Source: Lentisphaerae bacterium GWF2_49_21 (GTDB lineage: Bacteria; Verrucomicrobiota; Lentisphaeria; Victivallales; GWF2-50-93). From it: 64,000 nucleotides of DNA. The stretch is taken from positions 62,001 to 126,000 of the forward strand of contig MHBH01000026.1 of the NCBI GenBank assembly GCA_001804805.1, read 5' to 3'. Both the position numbers and the translations under genes were made by a program. The notes beneath the pieces were generated by a model. That model was given only the letters and a program-made list of their open reading frames with translations. It searched no databases and had not been told where the DNA came from. Of this stretch, positions 50,154 to 58,482 are shown one piece after another (positions within the stretch are counted from its first letter, which is position 1; each line of letters opens with the position of its first letter).

Positions 50154-51361
50154 TGGAAAATACTTTTGAACTGGAAATTACCGATATCGCCTTTGGCGGA
50201 AACGGACTCGGCAGGAAGGACGGCTTCGTCTATTTTGTCCCTGGTACTCTGCCAGGCGAACTTGTCCTTGTAGAGGAAACACTCAGGAAAAAGAACTTTG
50301 GAACCGCGAGGCTCCTCGAAATCCTGCGAAGTTCGCAGAACAGGATCCCTCCGGCCTGCCCTCTGGCTTATGCTCCGATCAAAAATAATAAAAGCACCCT
50401 TGGGTGCCCCGGGTGCAGTTACCAGCATGTGAAATATGAGGAGGAAGTCCAGATCAAGAACACGCATCTGGCGAATTTCATCAAGCACAATCTCAAACTG
50501 GATCCGGCCACAGTCATGGATGCACCTGTGCCTTCACCGAAGGATTTGAACTACAGGAACAAGATAGTCCTGCATTTATTGGAGGATAAGCTTGGATATT
50601 TTGCCGATGACAATATAAGCATCGTCGAAGTCGAAAACTGTCCATTGGCTGCATCTGAAATAAACCTGAAGCTTCCAGAGATCAGAAGGAACCTCGAAAA
50701 ATATTCCGCATGCTCCGACATTACCTTCAGATACACCGCGAAAAGCAAAGTTCAGTTCTGGGGCGACAACAGGTCGGAGGGAACGGTTCTGGAGGAGGGG
50801 ACATTCTTTGGCGTGCTTGAAGTCCCGAGAGGGAGCTTTTTCCAGGTGAACATGAAATGCGCGGATCTTCTTGCCGAGGAAGCCGTGAAGATGATCAAAG
50901 GTTCAAAGGCATGCAAGCTTGCAGATCTCTACTGCGGATGCGGATTCTTCAGCATTACCGCAGCAAAGTCCGGACTTGAATCCGTTGTCGGCGTCGACAG
51001 CGACCATAAGACCATTGAATCTGCCGTAAAGAACGCTGCAAAGCATGGACTTGAAAGTAAATGCAGTTTCTCCGCAAAAAGCGCAGAAGCTTTCATAACA
51101 GAAAATTCGCGCAAACTGAAGACAGATGAAACTGTCCTTCTTCTTGATCCTCCGCGTGGCGGGCTCAGCCAGAAGCTGAAGAACCAGCTGATTTCGACCG
51201 GAGCCAAGAAGATAATCTATATTTCCTGTGCTCCAGACATGATGGTGCGTGACATGAAACTGCTATGCGAATGCGGATTCAAGCTAAAAAAGGCCCGTCT
51301 CTTCGACATGTTCCCGCGGACTTCGCACTTCGAGACGATTGCCTATCTGGAGAAAATTTAG
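50150..51361 (+). CDS. TrmA/RlmD-family RNA (uracil-5-)-methyltransferase
   Basis: About 403 residues. An N-terminal TRAM-like domain (ELEITDIAFGGNGLGRKDGF) is followed by a cysteine cluster segment (CPGCSYQHVKYEEE, about 86-99) and a SAM-binding domain (LADLYCGCGFFSIT). DPPRGG (about 333) precedes the catalytic nucleophile IYISCAPDM (Cys about 359), and MFPRTSHFE ends the protein. It methylates U54 of tRNA or uracils of 23S rRNA; the subfamily is not decidable by eye. AAGGAG lies 9 bases before the ATG. It overlaps the reductase upstream, probably coincidental to the isoprenoid genes. Confidence 0.93.
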   Translation: MMENTFELEITDIAFGGNGLGRKDGFVYFVPGTLPGELVLVEETLRKKNFGTARLLEILRSSQNRIPPACPLAYAPIKNNKSTLGCPGCSYQHVKYEEEVQIKNTHLANFIKHNLKLDPATVMDAPVPSPKDLNYRNKIVLHLLEDKLGYFADDNISIVEVENCPLAASEINLKLPEIRRNLEKYSACSDITFRYTAKSKVQFWGDNRSEGTVLEEGTFFGVLEVPRGSFFQVNMKCADLLAEEAVKMIKGSKACKLADLYCGCGFFSITAAKSGLESVVGVDSDHKTIESAVKNAAKHGLESKCSFSAKSAEAFITENSRKLKTDETVLLLDPPRGGLSQKLKNQLISTGAKKIIYISCAPDMMVRDMKLLCECGFKLKKARLFDMFPRTSHFETIAYLEKI

Positions 51362-51380
51362 CCACAGACTCGCACAGACT
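51361..51380. repeat. GCCACAGACT repeat, copy 2, overlapping methyltransferase stop
   Basis: GCCACAGACTCGCACAGACT. Its first base is the last base of the TAG stop codon. Confidence 0.7.
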
Positions 51381-51419
51381 GAAGTTGACGACAATTTATA
51401 ATAGGGAGAAGATGAGAAT

Positions 51420-51941
51420 ATGGAAGAAAAACATGAAAAAACACCGCTGACTTCGGCAGGAATTCTCCCGCTGCTGCCGCCATATCCGATAGTGCTTGTC
51501 AGCACGAAGACAAATATCATCACGATCAACCAGATCCATTATTTCACGCTGAATCCGCTGAGGATAGGAATTGCGGTAGCTCCATCCCGGTATACATTCG
51601 ATCTGCTGGTGAAGGAACGCGAATTCGTAGTCAATGTGCCGACCGCCGAAAATCTCGAGGCTGTCAAGACATGTGGCAGGATCTCCGGACGCAAGGGCGA
51701 CAAGTTTGCAGCGGCAGGTCTCACAAAAGTGAAGTCATCAGCTGTATCAGCCTCAAGCATCGGCGAATGTTCCGCCCGTATTGAATGCAAGGTGGAGAAG
51801 ATAATCGGATTTAAGGAAAGAAGCTGGTTCATAGGACTCGTAGTTGCCGCGAATACCTGTGAGGGCCATGACGGGACAAAGGCTCTCCTCTGCGGCAGGA
51901 CGGACTATCTGCTGCCAGGAGAAAGCATCTCGGAAAGATGA
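51420..51941 (+). CDS. Flavin reductase-like domain protein
   Basis: 173 residues. PYPIVLVSTKTN, NPLRIGIAVAPSRYTFDLLVKEREFVVNVPT and KTCGRISGRKGDKFAAAGLT are the FMN-binding split-barrel pattern of the flavin reductase-like family (iron-sulfur flavoprotein or DIM6 type). It may supply reduced flavin or bind FMN; it has only the general fold in common with the 43667 protein. A GCCACAGACT-type repeat begins ten bases after the stop. The ribosome-binding site is weak. Confidence 0.87.
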   Translation: MEEKHEKTPLTSAGILPLLPPYPIVLVSTKTNIITINQIHYFTLNPLRIGIAVAPSRYTFDLLVKEREFVVNVPTAENLEAVKTCGRISGRKGDKFAAAGLTKVKSSAVSASSIGECSARIECKVEKIIGFKERSWFIGLVVAANTCEGHDGTKALLCGRTDYLLPGESISER

Positions 51942-51950
51942 AGAGATTTC

Positions 51951-51970
51951 GCCACAGACTTTCACAGACT
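51951..51970. repeat. GCCACAGACT repeat, copy 3, after flavin reductase stop
   Basis: GCCACAGACTTTCACAGACT, starting ten bases past the TGA and followed by further CTTACAGA words. Confidence 0.7.
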
Positions 51971-52017
51971 CTTACAGAACATCAATAACATGAGCAACAA
52001 ATGATGCAGGGATCCAC

Positions 52018-53082
52018 ATGAAATTCAACAAGAAGAAAATCGTATATGCAATCATGGCTCTTCTTGTCTTTATCCCGGCACTTCTCGTCCTGTTTTTCCT
52101 CCTCTACACACCCAGCCCGTCTGAAATAACGCTTTCTGGCGATAGTGCCAGGATGGGCGAAACGTTTGGCAGAGAGACAGGATTCAGGACGAAGCTCATC
52201 TTGAGATACTACATAAAGAGCTTCATCTGCCAAGGCAGTGATAAGCTCTACGATCTGCGCAAGCAGAAGGCGCTGGAAAAGACAAGGTTCCTTACTGCTG
52301 AATTTCAGGAAGAGATGAAGGCTATAAGCAAACGCAGTGGAATTGATCCTGGCGCAATTGCATATGGGAATTCCTTCCTTGACATGGGAAACTATTCCGG
52401 GGGATGCAGGAGCGTAGTTGTTTCAGAAAAAGACAGTTTTCTGCACAGCCATAATCTTGACTGGGACAACATAGCTGGTTTGGCAGGCTGGACAACCATG
52501 ATTGTCAGGAGGAATCCTTCTGACGGCAGATGTCGGACAGTTTCAATAGGCTTTTCCGGTATGATAGGCGCTCTTGATGTCATTAATGAAAAAGGGATAG
52601 CAATGTCATTCAACCAGCTGGGATTTGGTAATGGAAATTATACGGAACCGGTCTTCATTATGCTCAGAAGGATTTGCGAGAATTCCTGTAGTTTCAATGA
52701 AGCCAGGGAGAAAATATTAAAAGCATCAGAGGGGATGCCTTTCATTATAACATTATCTGATGCAAATTCCGGAGAGGCGTCTGTCTTTGAAAGGACTAGG
52801 GGAGGGAATGAGATAGCGGAAAGAAAAATGAAAGGAAGATGCATTGGAGCCATGAATCTTGCACAAGCGGACAGTTCAAAGGAGAGCGTCCTTGATCAGT
52901 CATTGTCAGGAGCTGTCCCAAACGGTGTTGAAGGTTTGAAAAGGATATTGTCGGAGAAGAAAGTCATGATGGACTCAAACATCTACAGCGTAATATTTGA
53001 TTTCAAAAGCAACAGTCTTTATCTTGCCTCTGGCGAAGTTCCTGCAGCAAAAGGGACTTACAGGAAGTATAAATTGTTCTGA
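52018..53082 (+). CDS. Membrane-anchored C45/NTN-hydrolase-like protein
   Basis: 354 residues. An N-terminal membrane anchor (IVYAIMALLVFIPALLVLFFLLY) is followed by a C45 acyl-CoA:6-APA acyltransferase/acid ceramidase-like region. YSGGCRSVVVSEKD (about 124-137) carries the presumed N-terminal nucleophile Cys, LHSHNLDWDN the conserved NxDW element, and IGFSGMIGALDVINEKGIAMSFNQL the next strand pair. GGC as autocleavage site is inferred. Such enzymes hydrolyse amide bonds or lactams. It faces the periplasm if the anchor is correct. The substrate is unknown. Confidence 0.75.
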   Translation: MKFNKKKIVYAIMALLVFIPALLVLFFLLYTPSPSEITLSGDSARMGETFGRETGFRTKLILRYYIKSFICQGSDKLYDLRKQKALEKTRFLTAEFQEEMKAISKRSGIDPGAIAYGNSFLDMGNYSGGCRSVVVSEKDSFLHSHNLDWDNIAGLAGWTTMIVRRNPSDGRCRTVSIGFSGMIGALDVINEKGIAMSFNQLGFGNGNYTEPVFIMLRRICENSCSFNEAREKILKASEGMPFIITLSDANSGEASVFERTRGGNEIAERKMKGRCIGAMNLAQADSSKESVLDQSLSGAVPNGVEGLKRILSEKKVMMDSNIYSVIFDFKSNSLYLASGEVPAAKGTYRKYKLF

Positions 53083-53123
53083 TTCATTGGAACTCCGATA
53101 CTCCGTTACACCGTTTCTCCAGT

Positions 53124-53801
53124 TCAGCCTGAATACAGCGTCGGATCCTTGATGCCAGCCTCGGTAAAACCTTTCCTGCGCAGGCGGCAGCTGTCGCATT
53201 TTCCGCAGGCGCGGCCTTTGGAGTCGGGATCATAGCAGCTGTTGGTCAGGGAGTAATCGACACCGAGTTTTGTGCCAAGTCTGATTATCTGTGCCTTGGT
53301 GAGTTTTTGCAGGGGAGTGTGTATCTTGAACTTCCATCCTTCGTCACCAGCCTTGGTACCGAGATTTGCGCATTTCGCAAATGCTTTGATGAACTGCGGC
53401 CGGCAGTCGGGATAACCTGAATAGTCGAGTGAATTGACACCGATAAAGATGTCTTTTGCTCCAATTGTTTCGGCCCAGGCGACGGCAAATGAAAGGAAGA
53501 TCGTGTTTCTCGCCGGGACATATGTCACTGGTATCCCTCGATGGATGCCTGACTTGGGAACTTTTATTTTAGATGATGTCAGGGCGGATCCTCCCCATTT
53601 CCTGAGGTCGATTTTCACTGTGAAATGGTGTGCTGCATGGAAATGCCTGGCAACTCGTCCGGCAGCCCTGAGTTCAAGCCTGTGGCGCTGACCGTAGTCG
53701 AAGCTTATGGCGTAGCATTCGAATCCCTTCTTGACGGCATACGCGAGAATGGTGGCCGAATCGAGACCACCGCTGAGAAGGACTACTGCTTTCTTTTTCA
53801 T
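53124..53801 (-). CDS. queC: 7-cyano-7-deazaguanine synthase
   Basis: 225 residues. ATP-dependent conversion of 7-carboxy-7-deazaguanine to preQ0 for queuosine. The PP-loop is [15 protein letters not shown] (about 8-22), [12 protein letters not shown] follows, and [13 protein letters not shown] is conserved. The zinc cysteines are in NSCYDP and ACGKCDSC (about 188-206). No other queuosine gene is in the window. Upstream lies the near-perfect inverted repeat at 53811-53918. Confidence 0.96.
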   Translation of the reverse strand: MKKKAVVLLSGGLDSATILAYAVKKGFECYAISFDYGQRHRLELRAAGRVARHFHAAHHFTVKIDLRKWGGSALTSSKIKVPKSGIHRGIPVTYVPARNTIFLSFAVAWAETIGAKDIFIGVNSLDYSGYPDCRPQFIKAFAKCANLGTKAGDEGWKFKIHTPLQKLTKAQIIRLGTKLGVDYSLTNSCYDPDSKGRACGKCDSCRLRRKGFTEAGIKDPTLYSG

Positions 53802-53810
53802 GAAGATAAT

Positions 53811-53918
53811 TTAACCACAGAACACACAGAATACACAGAAAGTATAAAATATTTGAATCAAAACTCAATATATGTGGGATTTATGAATTCTGTGTAGTCT
53901 GTGTGTTCTGTGGTTGAA
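53811..53918. repeat. Long inverted repeat built of CACAGAA words
   Basis: The left arm (53811-53840, CCACAGAACACACAGAATAC then ACAGAA) pairs with the right arm (53888-53918) over 26 bp with one mismatch across a 47-bp loop. It lies between queC and larB, both minus strand. Confidence 0.75.
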
Positions 53919-53926
53919 CTCTTGAG

Positions 53927-54685
53927 CTATTTATTTAAGATCCTTGCGGCGGCGCATGCGGCCCCGAACCCATTGTTGATGTTCGTTACCACTACTCCGT
54001 TCGCACAGCTGTTCAACATTGCGAACATCGCAGTAAGTCCATGGAGCGAAGCGCCATACCCGGCGCTTGTGGGGACGGCTATTACCGGGCAGGACACGAG
54101 TCCGGCGACGACACTCGGAAGGGCTCCTTCCATCCCGGCAACAACAATAATTACATCTGCGCCATGAAGGATCTTGAGCCTTGACAGAAGCCTGTGGATG
54201 CCGGCGACTCCGACATCTGTCACAATCTCCGCATTGCAGCCGCAGGCCTGGGCCGTATATTTCGCCTCGAGGGCGACAGGCAGATCCACGGTTCCGGCGG
54301 TGACTATCAGGATTTTGCCTTTCAATTTCTTCCGGGAACCGGGAAAAATAGTAAGGACTCTGGCGTTTTCATCATAAGAAGCCTTTGGGTACTTATCAAG
54401 GACTATCTTTGCTGCATCCTTGCACACACGTGTTGCCAGAGCATTATGTCCCCTCTTGCTTATCTCATGGATGATTCTGATGATCTGCTCAGGAGTTTTA
54501 CCTTCGCCATATATGAATTCCGGAAAACCGCAGCGGTTTTTCCTGGCATGATCCAGCTTTGCAAAGTCGAGTTTCTCAGGACTGTGGATAGCTCCGAGCT
54601 CATGGAGGGCAGTCAAAGGATCCATGTATCCCTTTTCTATTTTCTCGACGAGTTTGGAAAGTTTGATATTAGATTTGTTTTTCAC
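53927..54685 (-). CDS. larB: Nickel pincer cofactor biosynthesis protein LarB
   Basis: 252 residues. It carboxylates and hydrolyses nicotinate adenine dinucleotide in the first step of the nickel pincer cofactor of lactate racemase. The C-terminal half is the AIR carboxylase-like domain (VTAGTVDLPVALEAKYTAQACGC, VTDVGVAGIHRLL, VVAGMEGALPSVVAGL, VPTSAGYGASLHGL). No larC, larE or larA is present here, so partners must be elsewhere or absent. It lies between queC and fabI on one strand; the gap to queC is filled by the inverted repeat. Confidence 0.93.
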   Translation of the reverse strand: MKNKSNIKLSKLVEKIEKGYMDPLTALHELGAIHSPEKLDFAKLDHARKNRCGFPEFIYGEGKTPEQIIRIIHEISKRGHNALATRVCKDAAKIVLDKYPKASYDENARVLTIFPGSRKKLKGKILIVTAGTVDLPVALEAKYTAQACGCNAEIVTDVGVAGIHRLLSRLKILHGADVIIVVAGMEGALPSVVAGLVSCPVIAVPTSAGYGASLHGLTAMFAMLNSCANGVVVTNINNGFGAACAAARILNK

Positions 54686-54712
54686 TTTAACGCTATGAAC
54701 CCCAACATGTTT

Positions 54713-55513
54713 TTATTTTCCTGAAACAGCGGCTTTTACTATTGCCTTGTCGAAATAGTTTACGGACATTCCTGCATCGACAATTACAGTCTGGGCGTTG
54801 ATTCCGCTCGATTTCGGGCTGAGCAGGAAAGCTGCGACATTCGCAACTTCTTCAGTCTTGAGAGAGGCCTTTCTCAAGGTTGCCTTTTCCGCGAAGAGAT
54901 AAGGTTCAACATAACCGGGTATGCCGGCGGAAGAAGATGTCTTGAGGAGCGAGGCTCCTACGCCATTTACTCTGATTTTCGTATCTTCACTGAGTGATTT
55001 CGCAAGGAAACAGATGCTTGAATCGAGAGCTGCCTTAACTGGAGCCATGTAACCGTAGTTCTCTGCGGCCATGCGGGTGGTCGAGATTGAAATTGTGACC
55101 ATTGAACCTTCGGGATCCATGTATGGCTTGAAAAGACCGGCTATCTGGATGAAAGAGAAGCAGGAGACATCCATTGTTTTGAGAAAGTCATCCTTTCTGG
55201 TCTGGTGGAACGGCTTGAATCCGTCGGTGTAGCTGGCAAAGGCTATGGAATGGACGATTCCATAAATTTTTCCCTGAGAACCGATTTTAGCAGCCAGCGC
55301 CTGAATCTGCTTTTCATCGCCCACATCGCATATATGGGCAGTGCATCCGGGGAAAATTTTATTTACGAAATCAGCCTGTTCCTGTCCGAGTACTGAGAAA
55401 ATAAGTTCTGCACCGGCCTCCTTCAGGACTTCAGCGATGTGGAAAGCCACGCTCTTGCGGTTGGCTATTCCGAATATGAGAATCTTCTTTCCTTCAAGAC
55501 CGAGAAAATCCAT
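54713..55513 (-). CDS. fabI: Enoyl-ACP reductase (NADH)
   Basis: 266 residues. Last reductive step of fatty-acid elongation. LIFGIANRKSVAFHIAEVL is the FabI N-terminal signature (GIAN), IVHSIAFAS lies in the central strand, and the catalytic Y-x6-K is in NYGYMAPVKAALDSS (about 150-165). KTSSSAGIPGY precedes the substrate flap, and INAQTVIVDAGMS ends the fold. The sequence around position 95 to 110 is normal, so no obvious resistance change. Fatty-acid genes are otherwise represented by fabG at 58483. Confidence 0.93.
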   Translation of the reverse strand: MDFLGLEGKKILIFGIANRKSVAFHIAEVLKEAGAELIFSVLGQEQADFVNKIFPGCTAHICDVGDEKQIQALAAKIGSQGKIYGIVHSIAFASYTDGFKPFHQTRKDDFLKTMDVSCFSFIQIAGLFKPYMDPEGSMVTISISTTRMAAENYGYMAPVKAALDSSICFLAKSLSEDTKIRVNGVGASLLKTSSSAGIPGYVEPYLFAEKATLRKASLKTEEVANVAAFLLSPKSSGINAQTVIVDAGMSVNYFDKAIVKAAVSGK

Positions 55514-55535
55514 TGAAACTCCATTTTTTAACCAT

Positions 55536-55560
55536 CCACCTTCGCAAAGATGCTACGGCG
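55536..55560. repeat. Dispersed CGCCGTAGC...GCGAAGG element, intergenic copy
   Basis: CCACCTTCGCAAAGATGCTA followed by CGGCG, the reverse complement of the element in the chimeric prepilin at 15074-15104 with two changes. It is followed by CAGAACACGCAGAATACACA text and ATCCTGTTATCCTGTC words in the 55514-55743 gap. Confidence 0.6.
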
Positions 55561-55743
55561 GACAGGCAGAACACGCAGAATACACATATAATATAACCAC
55601 GAAACATATGAATTACACGAAAAACTTTAAATCATCTTGTCAATCCTGTTATCCTGTCTAATATTTACAGTGTTTGTTAATATGGATGGAGTCAATTTGA
55701 CTTTTTTTAAAGTGAAACTTATCTTTCATAATGAGGTCGGCAG

Positions 55744-57834
55744 TTGAATATGCTGTCCAATCGCCATGTGCCCAAGTTGCTCTACGCATCCACCATCTTT
55801 GTTTCCAGTTTCCTGCTGTTTCTGGTCCAGCCCATCATCGCCAAGCAGATCCTTCCCTGGTTTGGTGGCTCAGTGGCGGTATGGACCACGTGTCTGCTGT
55901 TCTTCCAACTGGCATTGCTGGGCGGTTACGCGTATTCGGATCTTTCCTCGCGTCTGAAACCGCAGGTGCAGTCAACGCTGCATATCGCTCTTTTGATAGC
56001 AAGCCTGGCATCGCTGCCCATCATTGCTGGCATGGGATGGAAGCCGGAAGGCGAAGAAGAGCCGATCCTACGTATTCTAGGACTGCTGGCTATAACTATA
56101 GGATTGCCTTATTTCATGCTCTCGACTACCGGACCACTGGTGCAAAGCTGGTTCGCACGCGAGCACGTCAATGATTCAACAGCGAAACGCGTATATCGTT
56201 TTTTTGCACTATCGAACTTTGGTTCAATGCTGGGCCTGCTTTCCTACCCGTTTGCAATCGAGATGTTTGTCTCGACGCGTATACAGGCCTGGGTCTGGAG
56301 CGTTTCCTATGCAGTATTCGTGGTCCTCTGCGTGGCTTCAGCGCTATGTTCGCTGAGTAGCGGATTGACCAATAGTCCTGTGATTGAAGAGAAGGATGCT
56401 TCGACATGCACCACTCCGGTTTCCGGCAAAGCGCCGGCCTTGGGTGATTACCTGCTGTGGTTGTCGCTTGCGGCATTGGGCTCCCTGTTGCTGATGGCTA
56501 TCTCCACCCATATTACTCAGAACATCGCGTCCGTCCCATTGCTCTGGGTGCTGCCTCTCACTCTCTATCTGCTTAGTTTCGTGCTATGTTTCGGGGGGAG
56601 GGAAGGACACGGTTTGTACGAGCGCTGCTTCTTGCTCCTGCCGATGCTATTTGTCCTGGGAGTGATGGCATTGCTACTTAACGCCAACGACGGTATAATG
56701 AGTATCGATGCGGTGTCACTTTATTGCGGAGGGCTGTTCCTCTGCTGCATGTTCTGTCACGGCGAACTGGCTCATGCGAAGCCGGCACCAAAATACTTGA
56801 CCCGCTTCTACCTGATGATTTCGGCGGGAGGAGCTATTGGAGGCCTTTTCGTCTGCCTGCTTGCCTCCAGGCTGTTCAACAACTATTGGGAATTACCGCT
56901 GGGATTTACCGCCTGCGCACTGATGGCGGTATTTGTAACAATCAAGATGCAGAACCGCCCACTCGACGTCATCTTCCCGATTGCCGCCCTCGCAGCTACC
57001 GGTGTATGCAGCTATTGCTTCTATTCATATGGCAATTTCAGGAATGATGAAACTATTCTCGCCAGCCGCAACTTTTATGGAGTACTGTGTGTCAGGCAGA
57101 TCATGCCGGGAAACTATAGTGAGACGAAACGCCAGCTGATGCACGGAGTAATAATGCATGGCGAGCAATACACTTCACCGAATTCCCACAAGATAATTAC
57201 CAGCTATTATGGAAGAAGCTCAGGCATTGGAATGGTGCTTTCGAGCATCCGCCCAGTTGAACAGAATGTCGGGGTGGTCGGACTGGGTACGGGCACCTTG
57301 GCCGGATACGGTGAGACAGGAGACAGAATACGATTCTATGAGATCAATCCACAGGTTGTTGATATTGCCAGGAAATATTTCTACTACCTGAAGGAGAGCC
57401 GTGCCAAGATAGAGATTGCATTAGGAGACGCGCGCCTCGTCCTGGAACGGGAGCCCTCGCAGAGGTTCGACGTACTGGCAGTCGATGCCTTTTCCAGCGA
57501 TGCGATTCCTGTGCACCTGATTACCCGCGAGGCTCTCAAGGTTTACCTTAGGCACATCAAGCCCGATGGAGCTGTGGCTTTCCATGTCACCAACCGTTAC
57601 CTGAATCTGGCACCGGTAGTGAAGTTGCTGGCCGACGAGGTTGGAATGGAGGCGGTACTGATCTCCGATAGTCCCGCCACGCCCTTTGCGCATACCGACT
57701 GGGTGATCGTGACCCAGAACCGCAGCTTCCTGTCCGATCCTGACGTGATGAAAAAACGTGGAAAGATTGAAACGATTCCCGGACTCACCCCATGGACCGA
57801 TGATTTCAACAATCTGTTCAGGATCCTGAAATAG
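55744..57834 (+). CDS. Membrane protein fused to spermidine synthase-like domain
   Basis: 696 residues. The first about 460 form a polytopic membrane region (SSFLLFLVQPIIAKQILPWFGGSVAVW, LLMAISTHITQNIASVPLLWVLPLTLYLLSF). The last about 230 are a spermidine synthase-like Rossmann methyltransferase fold (VGVVGLGTGTLAGYG, about 517-531; FYEINPQVVDIA; DVLAVDAFSSDAIPVHLIT). The fused architecture is widespread in Planctomycetes and Proteobacteria and its function is not established; a polyamine synthase role is doubtful because the membrane part dominates. The TTG at 55744 has GAGG 7 bases upstream; the ATG at 55750 is an alternative. GC is slightly higher than in the neighbours. Confidence 0.83.
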   Translation: MNMLSNRHVPKLLYASTIFVSSFLLFLVQPIIAKQILPWFGGSVAVWTTCLLFFQLALLGGYAYSDLSSRLKPQVQSTLHIALLIASLASLPIIAGMGWKPEGEEEPILRILGLLAITIGLPYFMLSTTGPLVQSWFAREHVNDSTAKRVYRFFALSNFGSMLGLLSYPFAIEMFVSTRIQAWVWSVSYAVFVVLCVASALCSLSSGLTNSPVIEEKDASTCTTPVSGKAPALGDYLLWLSLAALGSLLLMAISTHITQNIASVPLLWVLPLTLYLLSFVLCFGGREGHGLYERCFLLLPMLFVLGVMALLLNANDGIMSIDAVSLYCGGLFLCCMFCHGELAHAKPAPKYLTRFYLMISAGGAIGGLFVCLLASRLFNNYWELPLGFTACALMAVFVTIKMQNRPLDVIFPIAALAATGVCSYCFYSYGNFRNDETILASRNFYGVLCVRQIMPGNYSETKRQLMHGVIMHGEQYTSPNSHKIITSYYGRSSGIGMVLSSIRPVEQNVGVVGLGTGTLAGYGETGDRIRFYEINPQVVDIARKYFYYLKESRAKIEIALGDARLVLEREPSQRFDVLAVDAFSSDAIPVHLITREALKVYLRHIKPDGAVAFHVTNRYLNLAPVVKLLADEVGMEAVLISDSPATPFAHTDWVIVTQNRSFLSDPDVMKKRGKIETIPGLTPWTDDFNNLFRILK

Positions 57835-57837
57835 AGC

Positions 57838-57866
57838 CCGTCCGTAAAATGCATTTTTGCGGACGG
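57838..57866 (+). terminator. Hairpin directly after the spermidine synthase-like gene
   Basis: CCGTCCGTAAAA and TTTTGCGGACGG pair over 12 bp, including one G-U, around TGCAT, four bases after the TAG. No T-run follows. Confidence 0.5.
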
Positions 57867-57903
57867 ACTCTATATTATGATTTAACAGACAAGGAGGATA
57901 ATC

Positions 57904-58449
57904 ATGGAAATGACGGTAAATACGAACCAGCAGGTCCAGAGGAAGGAATATGAAAGGATAGAGGCGGAAGTCACTGCGGAAGTCGAGAATGCGCTTCTCC
58001 GATATCTTGAAATCCAGAAGATATCCAAGGAGCTTGAGGAAGAGAAGGCCCGGCTTCAGGAAAAGGTTTCCGCACATCTTTCGGACAAGAAAGGCGGATT
58101 CTGGTATCCGGTGGTCAAAGGGATTCCGCTGAAAGTCAGATATTTCCGGGAAACGGAAGTCGAATACGATGAGACTGCCCTGCGTTTCCGCCTCGGAGAA
58201 AAATACAGGAAGATACTCAAGCCTGACCTGAAAAAAATACGATTGAACCTGCGGGAGCTTGAAAAGATCCTTGAACCAGTGATTGACAAGATAGGTTCGC
58301 CCGACAGGGACATGGTTAAAAACGCTATCGAAATCGGGGCCCTGCGTCCGGAAGATTTTGCCGGTGCCTTTAAAAAACAGACAAGGACACGTCTGGCCGT
58401 GATGCGGTTCCAGCAGGACGGGGGAGGTCCCGTATCGGAGAGTCGGTGA
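57904..58449 (+). CDS. Conserved-looking protein of unknown function with coiled coil
   Basis: 181 residues with no family recognised. Residues 10-60 are a charged coiled coil (YERIEAEVTAEVENALLRYL, then KELEEEKARLQEKVSAHL). The rest has a basic, mixed fold (KGIPLKVRYFRETEVEYDE; RFRLGEKYRKILKPDLKKI; DMVKNAIEIGALRPEDFAGA). A very strong AAGGAGG lies 6 bases before the ATG, so it is probably well expressed. The sequence style resembles some phage accessory proteins, but I cannot name one. It is flanked by a hairpin upstream and the convergent fabG downstream. Confidence 0.75.
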   Translation: MEMTVNTNQQVQRKEYERIEAEVTAEVENALLRYLEIQKISKELEEEKARLQEKVSAHLSDKKGGFWYPVVKGIPLKVRYFRETEVEYDETALRFRLGEKYRKILKPDLKKIRLNLRELEKILEPVIDKIGSPDRDMVKNAIEIGALRPEDFAGAFKKQTRTRLAVMRFQQDGGGPVSESR

Positions 58450-58482
58450 GACGGGGTTTATATTTTTTAAGGCTACTTAATT

